NCBI GenBank assembly: GCA_023453655.1
Contig: JAEXTE010000033.1
Coordinates: forward strand, 1 to 7,008
Length of the DNA stretch: 7,008 bases
DNA from: Pseudomonadota bacterium
Lineage (GTDB): Bacteria > Pseudomonadota > Gammaproteobacteria > Xanthomonadales > Xanthomonadaceae
Reading direction: 5' to 3'
Made by a program: the position numbers and the translations under genes. Below, piece by piece: positions 1 to 6,982 of this stretch. The notes beneath the pieces are model-generated. The model saw only the letters and a list, made by a program, of their open reading frames with translations. It was not told the DNA's origin and did no database searches. Each line of letters opens with the position of its first letter. Within the stretch, counting starts at the first letter, position 1.

Positions 1-1116
1 GCCTCGGCGCGCACGCGCGGCGAGATGGCGCGGCAGGCCACGCCCGACCTGGCCGCGGTGCGCGCCCAGATCGACGGCATCGACCGCGAGATCCAGGCCC
101 TGATCGCCGAGCGCGCGCTGTGGGCGCACCAGGTCGGCAAGGCCAAGGGCAAGCTGGCCGCGGCGATCGACTACTACCGCCCCGAGCGCGAGGCCCAGGT
201 GCTGCGCCGGGTCGTGGACCGCAATGACGGCCCGCTCAGCGACGAGGTGCTGGTGCGCCTGTTCCGCGAGATCATGTCGGCCTGCCTCGCCCAGCAGGAG
301 CCGCTGAAGATCGGCTACCTCGGGCCGGAAGGCACGTTCTCGCAGCAGGCGGTGCACAAGCACTTCGGCCATTCGGCCAAGGGCCTGCCGCTGGTCAGCA
401 TCGAGGAGGTGTTCGACGAAGTGGCCGCGGGCAGCGCCGATTTCGGCGTGGTGCCGGTGGAGAACTCGGGCCAGGGCACGATCCAGTCCACGCTCGACAT
501 GTTCCTGACCTCGCCGTTGAAGATCTGCGGCGAGGTCGAGCTGCGCGTGCACCAGTACCTCCTCTCGCGCACCGGCCACATCGATGACATCGAGCGGGTC
601 TACTCGCACGGCATGTCGCTGGCGCAGTGCAAGAACTGGTTGCGGCAGAACCTGCCGGGCGTGCACAAGGAAGCGGTGTCGAGCAACGCCGAGGCTGTGC
701 GCCGCGCCAAGAAATCCGACGATGCCGCGGCGATCGCGGGGGAGAACGCCGCGCACGTCTACGGCATGAAGGTGGTGGCCGGGCCGATCGAGGACCGTAA
801 CGACAACACCACGCGCTTCCTGGTGATCGGCCGTGCCTCGTTCCCGCCGTCCGGCAACGACCGCACCTCGCTGATGGTGTCGATCCGCGACCAGCCCGGT
901 GCGCTCTACCGCATCCTCGAGCCGCTTGCGCGACGCGCCATCAGCATGAACCGGATCGAGTCGCGGCCTGCCCACGGCGCGCTGTGGCAGTACGCGTTCT
1001 TCATCGACGTCGCCGGCCATGCCGACGAATCGCCGCTGAAGGACGCACTGGCCGAGATCGACGACTTCGCCGGGGACGTGCGCGTGCTCGGCTCGTATCC
1101 GGTCGCGGTGCCCTGA
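1..1116 (+). CDS. pheA: Chorismate mutase / prephenate dehydratase (P-protein), 5' end unresolved
   Basis: Bifunctional cytoplasmic enzyme of phenylalanine synthesis: chorismate to prephenate, then to phenylpyruvate. Numbering from the first visible ATG (base 25), residues 8-92 form an AroQ-type chorismate mutase domain. R13, R30, K41, R55, E56 and Q90 align with the E. coli catalytic set R11, R28, K39, R51, E52 and Q88. The prephenate dehydratase domain runs from about residue 95 (IGYLGPEGTFS) to 270 and carries the TTRF motif at 262-265. A C-terminal ACT domain has GALY (292-295) and ESRP (312-315), the phenylalanine-binding signature, so feedback inhibition by Phe is expected. From ATG 25 the protein is 363 aa. 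The frame stays open to base 1, ATG 25 has no properly spaced Shine-Dalgarno, and Xanthomonas homologues as I recall them have an Ala/Lys/Arg-rich N-terminal extension, so the true start is probably outside the window. aroA follows after 100 bases, probably in the same operon. Function is very secure; the start is not. Confidence 0.95.
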   Translation, partial: ASARTRGEMARQATPDLAAVRAQIDGIDREIQALIAERALWAHQVGKAKGKLAAAIDYYRPEREAQVLRRVVDRNDGPLSDEVLVRLFREIMSACLAQQEPLKIGYLGPEGTFSQQAVHKHFGHSAKGLPLVSIEEVFDEVAAGSADFGVVPVENSGQGTIQSTLDMFLTSPLKICGEVELRVHQYLLSRTGHIDDIERVYSHGMSLAQCKNWLRQNLPGVHKEAVSSNAEAVRRAKKSDDAAAIAGENAAHVYGMKVVAGPIEDRNDNTTRFLVIGRASFPPSGNDRTSLMVSIRDQPGALYRILEPLARRAISMNRIESRPAHGALWQYAFFIDVAGHADESPLKDALAEIDDFAGDVRVLGSYPVAVP

Positions 1117-1145
1117 GGAGACGCTGGTGCTCCCCGGCACCCGCC

Positions 1146-1180
1146 GGCGACGGGGTGGCGCGCGTTCGCGATGCGTCGCC
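1146..1180 (+). repeat. Inverted repeat in the pheA-aroA gap
   Basis: GGCGACG (1146-1152) and CGTCGCC (1174-1180) are perfect 7-bp arms around a 21-base GC-rich spacer that contains its own short CGCG...CGCG pairing. No T-tract follows, so it does not look like a factor-independent terminator. It may form a structure in the intercistronic RNA, or be chance in GC-rich DNA. The rest of the 100-base gap shows no recognisable promoter. Confidence 0.3.
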
Positions 1181-1202
1181 ATGGATTGAACTGCAGATGC
1201 CT

Positions 1203-1206
1203 GGAG
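1203..1206 (+). promoter_or_regulatory. Ribosome binding site of aroA
   Basis: GGAG lies 10 bases before the ATG at 1217. It supports that start over the in-frame ATG at 1235, which has no comparable site. Confidence 0.5.
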
Positions 1207-1216
1207 ACGAGACGCG

Positions 1217-2536
1217 ATGAGCAGCGGTACGGGGATGGACTGGATCGCATCGAAGGGCGGGCCGCTGCGCGGCGAGCTCACGGTGCCGGGCGACAAGTCG
1301 GTCTCGCACCGCGCGATCATGCTCGCCTCGCTGGCCGACGGCGTGTCGCGCATCGACGGTTTCCTGGAGGGCGAGGACGCGCGCGCCACGGAAGCGATCT
1401 TCCGCCGCATGGGCGTCCGCATCGACACGCCGCAGCCGGGCAGCCGGGTCGTGCACGGCGTCGGCATCGACGGCCTGCGCGCGCCCGATGGCCCGCTCGA
1501 CTGCGGCAACGCGGGCACCGGCATGCGCCTGCTCGCCGGACTGCTGGCCGGCCAGCCGTTCGACACGATCCTGGTCGGCGATGCCTCGCTGTCCAAGCGC
1601 CCGATGCGCCGCGTGACCCTGCCGCTGGCGAGGATGGGCGCGCGCATCGACACCGGCGAGGGCGGCGTGCCGCCATTGCGCATCCATGGCGGCAGCGCGC
1701 TGGCCGGCATCGACATCGAGACCGAGGTCGCCAGCGCGCAGGTGAAGTCGGCCTTGCTGCTGGCTGGCCTGTATGCGCGCGGCGCCACCACCGTGCGCGA
1801 GCCGCATCCGACCCGCGACTACACCGAACGCATGCTGCAGGCGCTGGGCTGGCCGATCGAGTTCTCGCCCGGCCACGCGCGGCTGGAGGGCGGCCATCGC
1901 CTGGCTGCGCGCGACATCGTCGTGCCGGCCGATTTCTCTTCGGCCGCATTCTTCATCGTGGCCGCCAGCCTGGTGCCCGGCTCGGAGCTGACGCTGCGGC
2001 GCGTGGGCGTGAATCCGCGCCGGACGGGCCTGCTGCACGTGCTGCGGCTGATGGGCGCGGACATCACCGAAACGCCCGCGGGCGAGCAGGGCGGCGAGCC
2101 GGTCAGCGACTTGCGGGTGCGCCACGCGCCGCTCCGCGGCATCGAAGTGCCCGAGGAACACGTCGCCGACATGATCGACGAGTTCCCCGCGCTGTTCGTC
2201 GCCGCCGCCTGCGCACAGGGCACGACCGTGGTGCGCGGCGCGGCCGAGCTGCGGGTGAAGGAATCCGATCGCATCGCCACCATGGCCACGGGCCTGCGGG
2301 CCATCGGCGCGTCGATCGAGGAGACGCCCGATGGCGCCATCATCCACGGCGGCGATGGCTTCGACGGCGGCGGCGTCGAAAGCCATGGCGACCACCGCAT
2401 CGCCATGTCGTTCGCGGTGGCCGCGCAGCTGTCTCGGGGCGAGGTCCGCGTCGGCGATATCGCGAACGTCGCGACCTCGTTCCCCGGATTCGAGTCGCTG
2501 GCCGCAGGCGCGGGATTCGGCCTGCTGGCAGCCTAG
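1217..2536 (+). CDS. aroA: 3-phosphoshikimate 1-carboxyvinyltransferase (EPSP synthase)
   Basis: Sixth step of the shikimate pathway: shikimate-3-phosphate plus phosphoenolpyruvate give EPSP and phosphate, in the cytoplasm. The 439-aa length is normal and the whole two-domain fold is covered. Visible motifs are PGDKSVSHR (24-32, substrate/PEP lysine K27), DCGNAGTGMR (95-104), SAQVK (173-177), DEFP with the probable catalytic D321, RVKESDR (346-352, K348/E349) and GDHRIAMS (391-398). GDKS and SAQ-x-K are shared with class II enzymes such as CP4. However, the position matching CP4 Ala100 is Gly100, and two other class II signatures are altered: RDYTE at 200-204 for R-x-H-x-E, and NPRR at 266-269 for N-x-T-R. 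Glyphosate sensitivity is therefore likely but untested. It lies downstream of pheA in the same direction, plausibly co-transcribed, and ends convergent with a TonB-like gene. The start at 1217 fits GGAG at 1203 and homologues beginning MS. Confidence 0.97.
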   Translation: MSSGTGMDWIASKGGPLRGELTVPGDKSVSHRAIMLASLADGVSRIDGFLEGEDARATEAIFRRMGVRIDTPQPGSRVVHGVGIDGLRAPDGPLDCGNAGTGMRLLAGLLAGQPFDTILVGDASLSKRPMRRVTLPLARMGARIDTGEGGVPPLRIHGGSALAGIDIETEVASAQVKSALLLAGLYARGATTVREPHPTRDYTERMLQALGWPIEFSPGHARLEGGHRLAARDIVVPADFSSAAFFIVAASLVPGSELTLRRVGVNPRRTGLLHVLRLMGADITETPAGEQGGEPVSDLRVRHAPLRGIEVPEEHVADMIDEFPALFVAAACAQGTTVVRGAAELRVKESDRIATMATGLRAIGASIEETPDGAIIHGGDGFDGGGVESHGDHRIAMSFAVAAQLSRGEVRVGDIANVATSFPGFESLAAGAGFGLLAA

Positions 2537-2542
2537 GCCGGG

Positions 2543-2567
2543 GCGCGGCGCATCGGCTGCGCCGCGC
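2543..2567. terminator. Stem-loop between convergent aroA and TonB-like gene
   Basis: A perfect 10-bp inverted repeat (arms 2543-2552 and 2558-2567, GCGCGGCGCA/TGCGCCGCGC) encloses a 5-base loop, TCGGC. It begins 6 bases after the aroA stop and ends 8 bases before the stop of the opposing gene, the expected place for a bidirectional terminator. There is no T-run on either strand, so it is not a canonical intrinsic terminator. It may stall polymerase, protect mRNA 3' ends, or work with Rho. Confidence 0.55.
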
Positions 2568-2575
2568 TGCGCGGA

Positions 2576-3118
2576 TCACTGCTGTTCCGCGCGGAACTCC
2601 ACCGGCACCTGCACGGTCGAGGCGACCGCCTTGCCGTCGCGCATCGCCGGCTGGAACGTCCAGTCGCGGACGGCGCGCTGGGCGGCGCGATCGAGATCGC
2701 GCGAGCCGCTGCGCTCGGCGATCTGCACGTCGGTGGGCTTGCCGTCCGCGCCGACGTCCACGCGCAGCAGCACCCGTCCTTCCTCGCCCGCACGCAGGGC
2801 GGCGGCCGGGTAATCGGGCTGCACCGGATTGACCGGTTGCGCCGCGCGCTCACGCGGCGCGGCAGGCGCGACGCGCTCGGGCGCGGGCCGCTCGCGGCTG
2901 GCCGGCTCGGTGGAAACCGGGGATTCGGACGGCACCGGGGTGGTTTCGCCGATGACAGGCGCGGCGGCATCCCGCGTGCCGCGCCCGACGAAGTACCAGA
3001 CCGCCGCGATGATCGCCAGCAGCACCAGGATCCAGAGCAGCGGGTTCGCGCGCCGCGGCGGGACGCGCCCGTCGGCGTGCGCCGGCGCAACGCGGTCGTG
3101 CGTGATGGGGTCGGACAT
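2576..3118 (-). CDS. Small membrane-anchored TonB-family protein (downstream copy)
   Basis: A 180-aa protein with three parts: a short Arg-containing cytoplasmic N-terminus (RR at 22-23); one membrane span at about 26-44; and a Pro/Glu/Arg-rich periplasmic linker (about 47-95) leading to a TonB C-terminal domain (about 96-177). The domain shows the family pattern YPAAALRAGEEGRVLLRVDV, then LDRAAQRAVRDWTFQPA. TonB proteins carry inner-membrane energy from ExbB/ExbD to outer-membrane receptors. Here the span has no histidine and no exbB/exbD lies nearby, so classical energy transduction is not shown. The start at 3118 is chosen because GGAGA lies 8 bases before it; an in-frame ATG at 3157 would add 13 residues without such a site. 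It is the second gene of a leftward pair, 86 bases after a paralogue, probably co-transcribed. Family assignment is firm; the role is unknown. Confidence 0.88.
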   Translation of the reverse strand: MSDPITHDRVAPAHADGRVPPRRANPLLWILVLLAIIAAVWYFVGRGTRDAAAPVIGETTPVPSESPVSTEPASRERPAPERVAPAAPRERAAQPVNPVQPDYPAAALRAGEEGRVLLRVDVGADGKPTDVQIAERSGSRDLDRAAQRAVRDWTFQPAMRDGKAVASTVQVPVEFRAEQQ

Positions 3119-3126
3119 GGACAGGG

Positions 3127-3131
3127 TCTCC
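3127..3131 (-). promoter_or_regulatory. Ribosome binding site fixing the start of the downstream TonB-like gene
   Basis: On the minus strand GGAGA is followed by 8 bases and then ATG (3118-3116). This good match decides for the 180-aa product over the 13-residue longer reading. Confidence 0.65.
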
Positions 3132-3204
3132 GTCGGTTGACGCGGCCAAAATTCCACGCGCCCCGTGCAGGCGGCGTCGCATCGCCGTCAAGAACGGGTG
3201 AGCG

Positions 3205-3837
3205 TCAGCGTGGCGCGTCGAAGCGGATGCTCTGTTGCACGGTTCCGGGGACGGCGACGCCGTCGCGCATCGCCGGCTCGAAGCGCCAGCGGCGGACGGC
3301 CCGGATCGCGGCCTGGTCGAGTGCGCGATGGCGGCTGCTGCTGGCCACCTCGATCCGGTCCGGACGCCCGTCGGCACCCACGTCGATCCGCAGCACCACC
3401 TCGCCGGACAGCCCCGCGCGCAGCGCCGCCGCCGGATACTCGGGAGCCGGAGACGACACCAGGCGCGGTTGGCTCGATGCCGTCTCCGTCACGGGAGCCG
3501 GCGCGGGCTGGGGCGGCTGCGCGGCGGTTGTGGCCGCCGGCGTGCCGTGCTGGTCGATGCGCGGGGCTTGCGCAGGCGGGGGCTGGTCGGTCTCCATGCC
3601 GCTGGCGGCGCTCTCGCCGGCTGGCAGCGGCGCCGGCAGGGGATCGAAGACCTGGCCGGGCACGCTGCCGGGCTCGCCGCCGGCGCGGTAGAACTCGAAC
3701 TCGTCGCGCTTGCCCGACAGCACCAGGGCGAACAGCAGCAATCCGGCCAGCACGGCGCCAGCCACCAGCCACCAGGCGCGGCCGGCCGGCAGATAGCGGG
3801 CGATGCCGCGGGAGGCGGGGGCGGAAGTGGGGGTCAT
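3205..3837 (-). CDS. Small membrane-anchored TonB-family protein (upstream copy)
   Basis: A 210-aa protein with a short N-terminus, a membrane span at about 21-41 (starting AWWLVAGAVLAG), and a long Pro/Ala/Gln-rich periplasmic linker (about 55-125). The TonB-type C-terminal domain (about 126-207) has YPAAALRAG, GEVVLRIDVGADG and ALDQAAIRAVRRWRFEPAMRDG. The domain closely resembles that of the neighbouring 180-aa protein, whereas the linkers differ, so the two are tandem paralogues. The span has no histidine of the SxxxH type used by E. coli TonB with ExbB/ExbD. The start at 3837 was chosen because the span then begins 20 residues in. Longer readings from 3882 or 3921 add Cys/His/Pro-rich residues without a ribosome binding site, but 3837 itself has only a weak GTGAG. 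Transcribed divergently from serS. Likely inner membrane/periplasm; the partner is unknown. Confidence 0.85.
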   Translation of the reverse strand: MTPTSAPASRGIARYLPAGRAWWLVAGAVLAGLLLFALVLSGKRDEFEFYRAGGEPGSVPGQVFDPLPAPLPAGESAASGMETDQPPPAQAPRIDQHGTPAATTAAQPPQPAPAPVTETASSQPRLVSSPAPEYPAAALRAGLSGEVVLRIDVGADGRPDRIEVASSSRHRALDQAAIRAVRRWRFEPAMRDGVAVPGTVQQSIRFDAPR

Positions 3838-3867
3838 GGGCTCACGGACTGGCGTTGCATGCGCCCG

Positions 3868-3873
3868 ATTCTG
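3868..3873 (-). promoter_or_regulatory. Possible -10 element for the TonB-like gene pair
   Basis: Minus-strand CAGAAT with an upstream TG (TGTGCCAGAAT) lies about 30 bases before the start codon at 3837. No convincing -35 is visible at 16-18 bases. A tentative call based on position and partial match. Confidence 0.22.
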
Positions 3874-3927
3874 GCACAGCATCGCGAAGAGGCCGTGCGC
3901 GCCGGGGCAGGGTGCGCGCATCTCGGC

Positions 3928-5246
<1,319 letters not shown>

Positions 5247-5252
<6 letters not shown>

Positions 5253-5825
5253 CACCCGGGCCAGGGGCTCGGGGAGCGACGCCAGGGCGGCGCCGATCGC
5301 CGCCTCGCGGTGCGCGGGCGACAGGCCGACGCCATCGGCCCGCACCGACTCGATGTCGGTAATGCCCAGGAACCCGAACACCTGGCGCAGGTAGGGTTCG
5401 ACGAAGTCGGTCGGCTGCCCCTGGTGCGGGCCGCCGGCCGCCAGCGCCAGCACCAGTCGCTTGCCGCCAGCCAGCCCGACCGGCCCGGACTCGGTGTAGC
5501 GGAACGTGCGGCCGGCCACCGCGATGCGGTCGATCCAGGCCTTGAGGGACGAGGGCAGGCTGAAGTTGTACATCGGTGCGCCGATCACCACGACATCGGC
5601 AGCCAGGAACTGCTCCAGCGCGGCCTCGCCGCGGGCGGCGCCGATCTGGTCGCGGCCGGCCAGGACGTCGCCGGACAGATGGGGGAGAGGGTCGCGATCG
5701 AGGTCCCGGACCTGGACTTCCAGGCCAGGCACCTGCTGGCGCCATCGTGCGACGATGGCGGCGGTAAGCTGGCGGGTGACGGAGTTGTCGGCCAGCACGC
5801 TGGCGTCGATCTGCAGCAGTTTCAT
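5247..5825 (-). CDS. azoR: FMN-dependent NADH-azoreductase / quinone reductase family protein
   Basis: Flavodoxin-fold protein of 192 aa (family usually about 200). AzoR-type enzymes are cytoplasmic homodimers that use NAD(P)H and FMN for two-electron reduction of quinones and azo compounds; the physiological substrate is usually a quinone or electrophile. Visible features are the N-terminal strand plus FMN-phosphate loop with S9, S15 and T17 (LLQIDAS...DNSVT), the flavin-contacting segment APMYNFSLPSSLKAWIDRI from A83, and the AAGG loop near 131-134 where E. coli AzoR has a comparable glycine-rich flavin loop. The start at 5825 gives the family N-terminus MKLLQIDAS; an upstream in-frame ATG at 5876 would run back through the intergenic region. 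The ribosome binding site is weak (GCGGA, 5 bases away). Divergent from a LysR-type gene across a 104-base gap, which suggests regulation by that protein. Substrate cannot be read from sequence. Confidence 0.9.
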
Positions 5826-5871
5826 AGGGGTCCGCTCATGGATTGCACTGAGGGGACCCACCTTAATTCGT

Positions 5872-5899
5872 TGCATTGATGGAATAAACGCGGTTTAAT
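5872..5899 (+). promoter_or_regulatory. Probable sigma-70 promoter of the lysR gene
   Basis: TTGCAT (5872-5877), a 16-base spacer, then TTTAAT (5894-5899), a 5/6 match to the -10 consensus. Transcription would start near 5906, about 24 bases before the GTG start. The -10 overlaps the T-N11-A dyad at 5885-5897, which fits negative autoregulation. No promoter as convincing was found for the divergent azoreductase gene. Confidence 0.38.
5885..5897. promoter_or_regulatory. Candidate LysR-type operator (T-N11-A box)
   Basis: TAAAC-GCG-GTTTA is a perfect 5-bp dyad around 3 bases. It has exactly the T-N11-A form bound by LysR-type regulators, and it lies between a divergent lysR gene and its likely target. 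It sits 60 bases upstream of the azoreductase start codon and over the putative lysR -10. Partial symmetry extends outward (5881/5901 and 5883/5899 pair). Confidence 0.5.
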
Positions 5900-5918
5900 G
5901 CCACGCATTGTTCCAAAT

Positions 5919-5923
5919 AGGAG
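5919..5923 (+). promoter_or_regulatory. Ribosome binding site fixing the GTG start of the lysR gene
   Basis: AGGAG lies 6 bases before GTG (5930-5932). This is the best Shine-Dalgarno in the window and settles a non-ATG start. Confidence 0.75.
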
Positions 5924-5929
5924 ATTCCC

Positions 5930-6940
5930 GTGCAGGATCTGAACGATCTGTACTACTTCGCGATGGTGGTGGACCACGGCGGGTTCGCTGCCGCCGAGCG
6001 GGCGCTGGGAATCCCCAAATCCCGCCTGAGCCGGCGCATCAGCCAGCTCGAGAACGACCTCGGCGTACGGCTGCTGCAGCGGTCCACCCGCCGATTCGCC
6101 GTGACCGACGTCGGCCAGAGCGTGCATCGCCACGCCCAGTCGATGCTCGCCGAGGCCACCGCCGCGCGCGAAGTCGTGGACCGGCTCAGCGCCGAGCCGC
6201 GCGGCGTGGTCAAGGCCAGCGTGCCGGTGGGCGTGGCGCAGCAGTTGATGCCGAAGCTGCTGCCCGAATTCCTGGCCCGCTACCCGGAGGTGCGCGTGCA
6301 GATGCACGTCAGCAACCGCCGCGTCGACGTGATCAACGAGGGCTTCGACGTGGCGATCCGCGTGCGCACGCGCTTCGACGACGACGGCAGCTTGGTAATG
6401 CGCAGCTTCGGACAGATCCAGGAGCTGCTGGTGGCCAGCCCGGCCTACCTCGATCGCGCCGGACGCCCGAAGGTGCCGGAAGATCTCGCCGGGCACACCA
6501 CCATGAGCATGGGCGAGGAGGAAGGCCGCCAGCGCTGGGAACTGCAGGGTCGGGACGGCGAGGTGCGGCGCGTCGACCTCAAGCCGCGCGTCGCCGGTTT
6601 CGACTTCCCGATGCTGATGGCGCTGGCCAGGCAGGGCCTCGGCGTGACCATGCTGCCCGAGACGATGTGCGCCGAGGCCGTGCGCAGCGGCGAGCTCGAG
6701 GTGGTGCTGCCGGACTGGCGCCTGCCGATGGGCGTCGCGCACGCGGTGTTCGCCTCGCGCCGCGGCATGCTGCCGGCGGTGCGCGTGTTCATCGACTACC
6801 TTGCCGAGAAGCTGCCGCCGCTGATCGAGGAATCCAGCCTCAACTGCCGCAACTGCGGCAAGCACGAGGAGCTGCCGGCCCCGGCCGCGTCGCCCCGCCG
6901 CGCGGCCGGCAACGCCGGGGCGCGTGCGACAATGCGCTGA
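5930..6940 (+). CDS. LysR-type transcriptional regulator, probably of the divergent azoreductase
   Basis: A 336-aa DNA-binding regulator. Residues 1-62 form the winged helix-turn-helix: LYYFAMVVDHGGFAAAERAL, a recognition helix with KSRLSRRISQLE at 30-41, then LGVRLLQRSTRRFAVTDVG. Residues about 88-295 are the LysR substrate-binding (effector) domain, with the typical LLPEFLARYPEVRVQ and FDVAIRVR stretches. Family members are usually near 300 aa; this one continues with an extra tail of about 35 residues holding a CxxC pair (C306, C309, in LNCRNCGKHEE) and then a low-complexity Pro/Ala/Arg end. The GTG start is supported by AGGAG 6 bases upstream. It is divergent from azoR with a T-N11-A box between them, so it probably controls azoR and itself. 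The effector is unknown; a quinone or redox signal is a guess from the neighbour. Confidence 0.93.
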   Translation: MQDLNDLYYFAMVVDHGGFAAAERALGIPKSRLSRRISQLENDLGVRLLQRSTRRFAVTDVGQSVHRHAQSMLAEATAAREVVDRLSAEPRGVVKASVPVGVAQQLMPKLLPEFLARYPEVRVQMHVSNRRVDVINEGFDVAIRVRTRFDDDGSLVMRSFGQIQELLVASPAYLDRAGRPKVPEDLAGHTTMSMGEEEGRQRWELQGRDGEVRRVDLKPRVAGFDFPMLMALARQGLGVTMLPETMCAEAVRSGELEVVLPDWRLPMGVAHAVFASRRGMLPAVRVFIDYLAEKLPPLIEESSLNCRNCGKHEELPAPAASPRRAAGNAGARATMR

Positions 6941-6947
6941 GCGCACG

Positions 6948-6964
6948 CCGGCATGCCGCGCCGG
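6948..6964 (+). repeat. GC-rich inverted repeat after the lysR stop
   Basis: CCGGC (6948-6952) pairs with GCCGG (6960-6964), and the inner bases 6949-6958 are themselves a perfect 10-base palindrome (CGGCATGCCG). It starts 7 bases after the lysR stop with no T-run following. A weak or factor-assisted terminator is possible. Confidence 0.25.
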
Positions 6965-6982
6965 GGCAGGCAGCGACACAAA

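Noticed and set aside
1001..2395. Long minus-strand open frame (464 codons) opposite pheA and aroA
   Set aside because: It is antisense to two well-recognised genes, its translation is Arg/Ala/His-rich without a recognisable domain, and long antisense frames are expected in GC-rich coding DNA.
1171..2832. Long plus-strand open frame (553 codons) overlapping aroA in another frame
   Set aside because: Arg/Pro/Ala-rich low-complexity translation, running through aroA and antisense to the TonB-like gene; a compositional shadow.
3838..3921. Longer N-terminus for the upstream TonB-like protein
   Set aside because: Starts at 3882 and 3921 have no ribosome binding site and cross the divergent intergenic region; the added residues do not resemble an N-terminal domain or signal.
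5826..5876. Upstream ATG giving the azoreductase 17 extra residues
   Set aside because: The extension reads through the intergenic region with no ribosome binding site, and the family begins at MKLLxIDAS.
6891..6922. Inverted repeat CGCCCCG/CGGGGCG as a terminator
   Set aside because: It lies inside the lysR reading frame, before the stop codon, in a low-complexity GC-rich tail, with no T-run after it.
5822..6979. Minus-strand open frame (385 codons) opposite the LysR gene
   Set aside because: His/Ala/Arg-rich antisense of a clear LysR protein; it also runs through the intergenic regulatory region.
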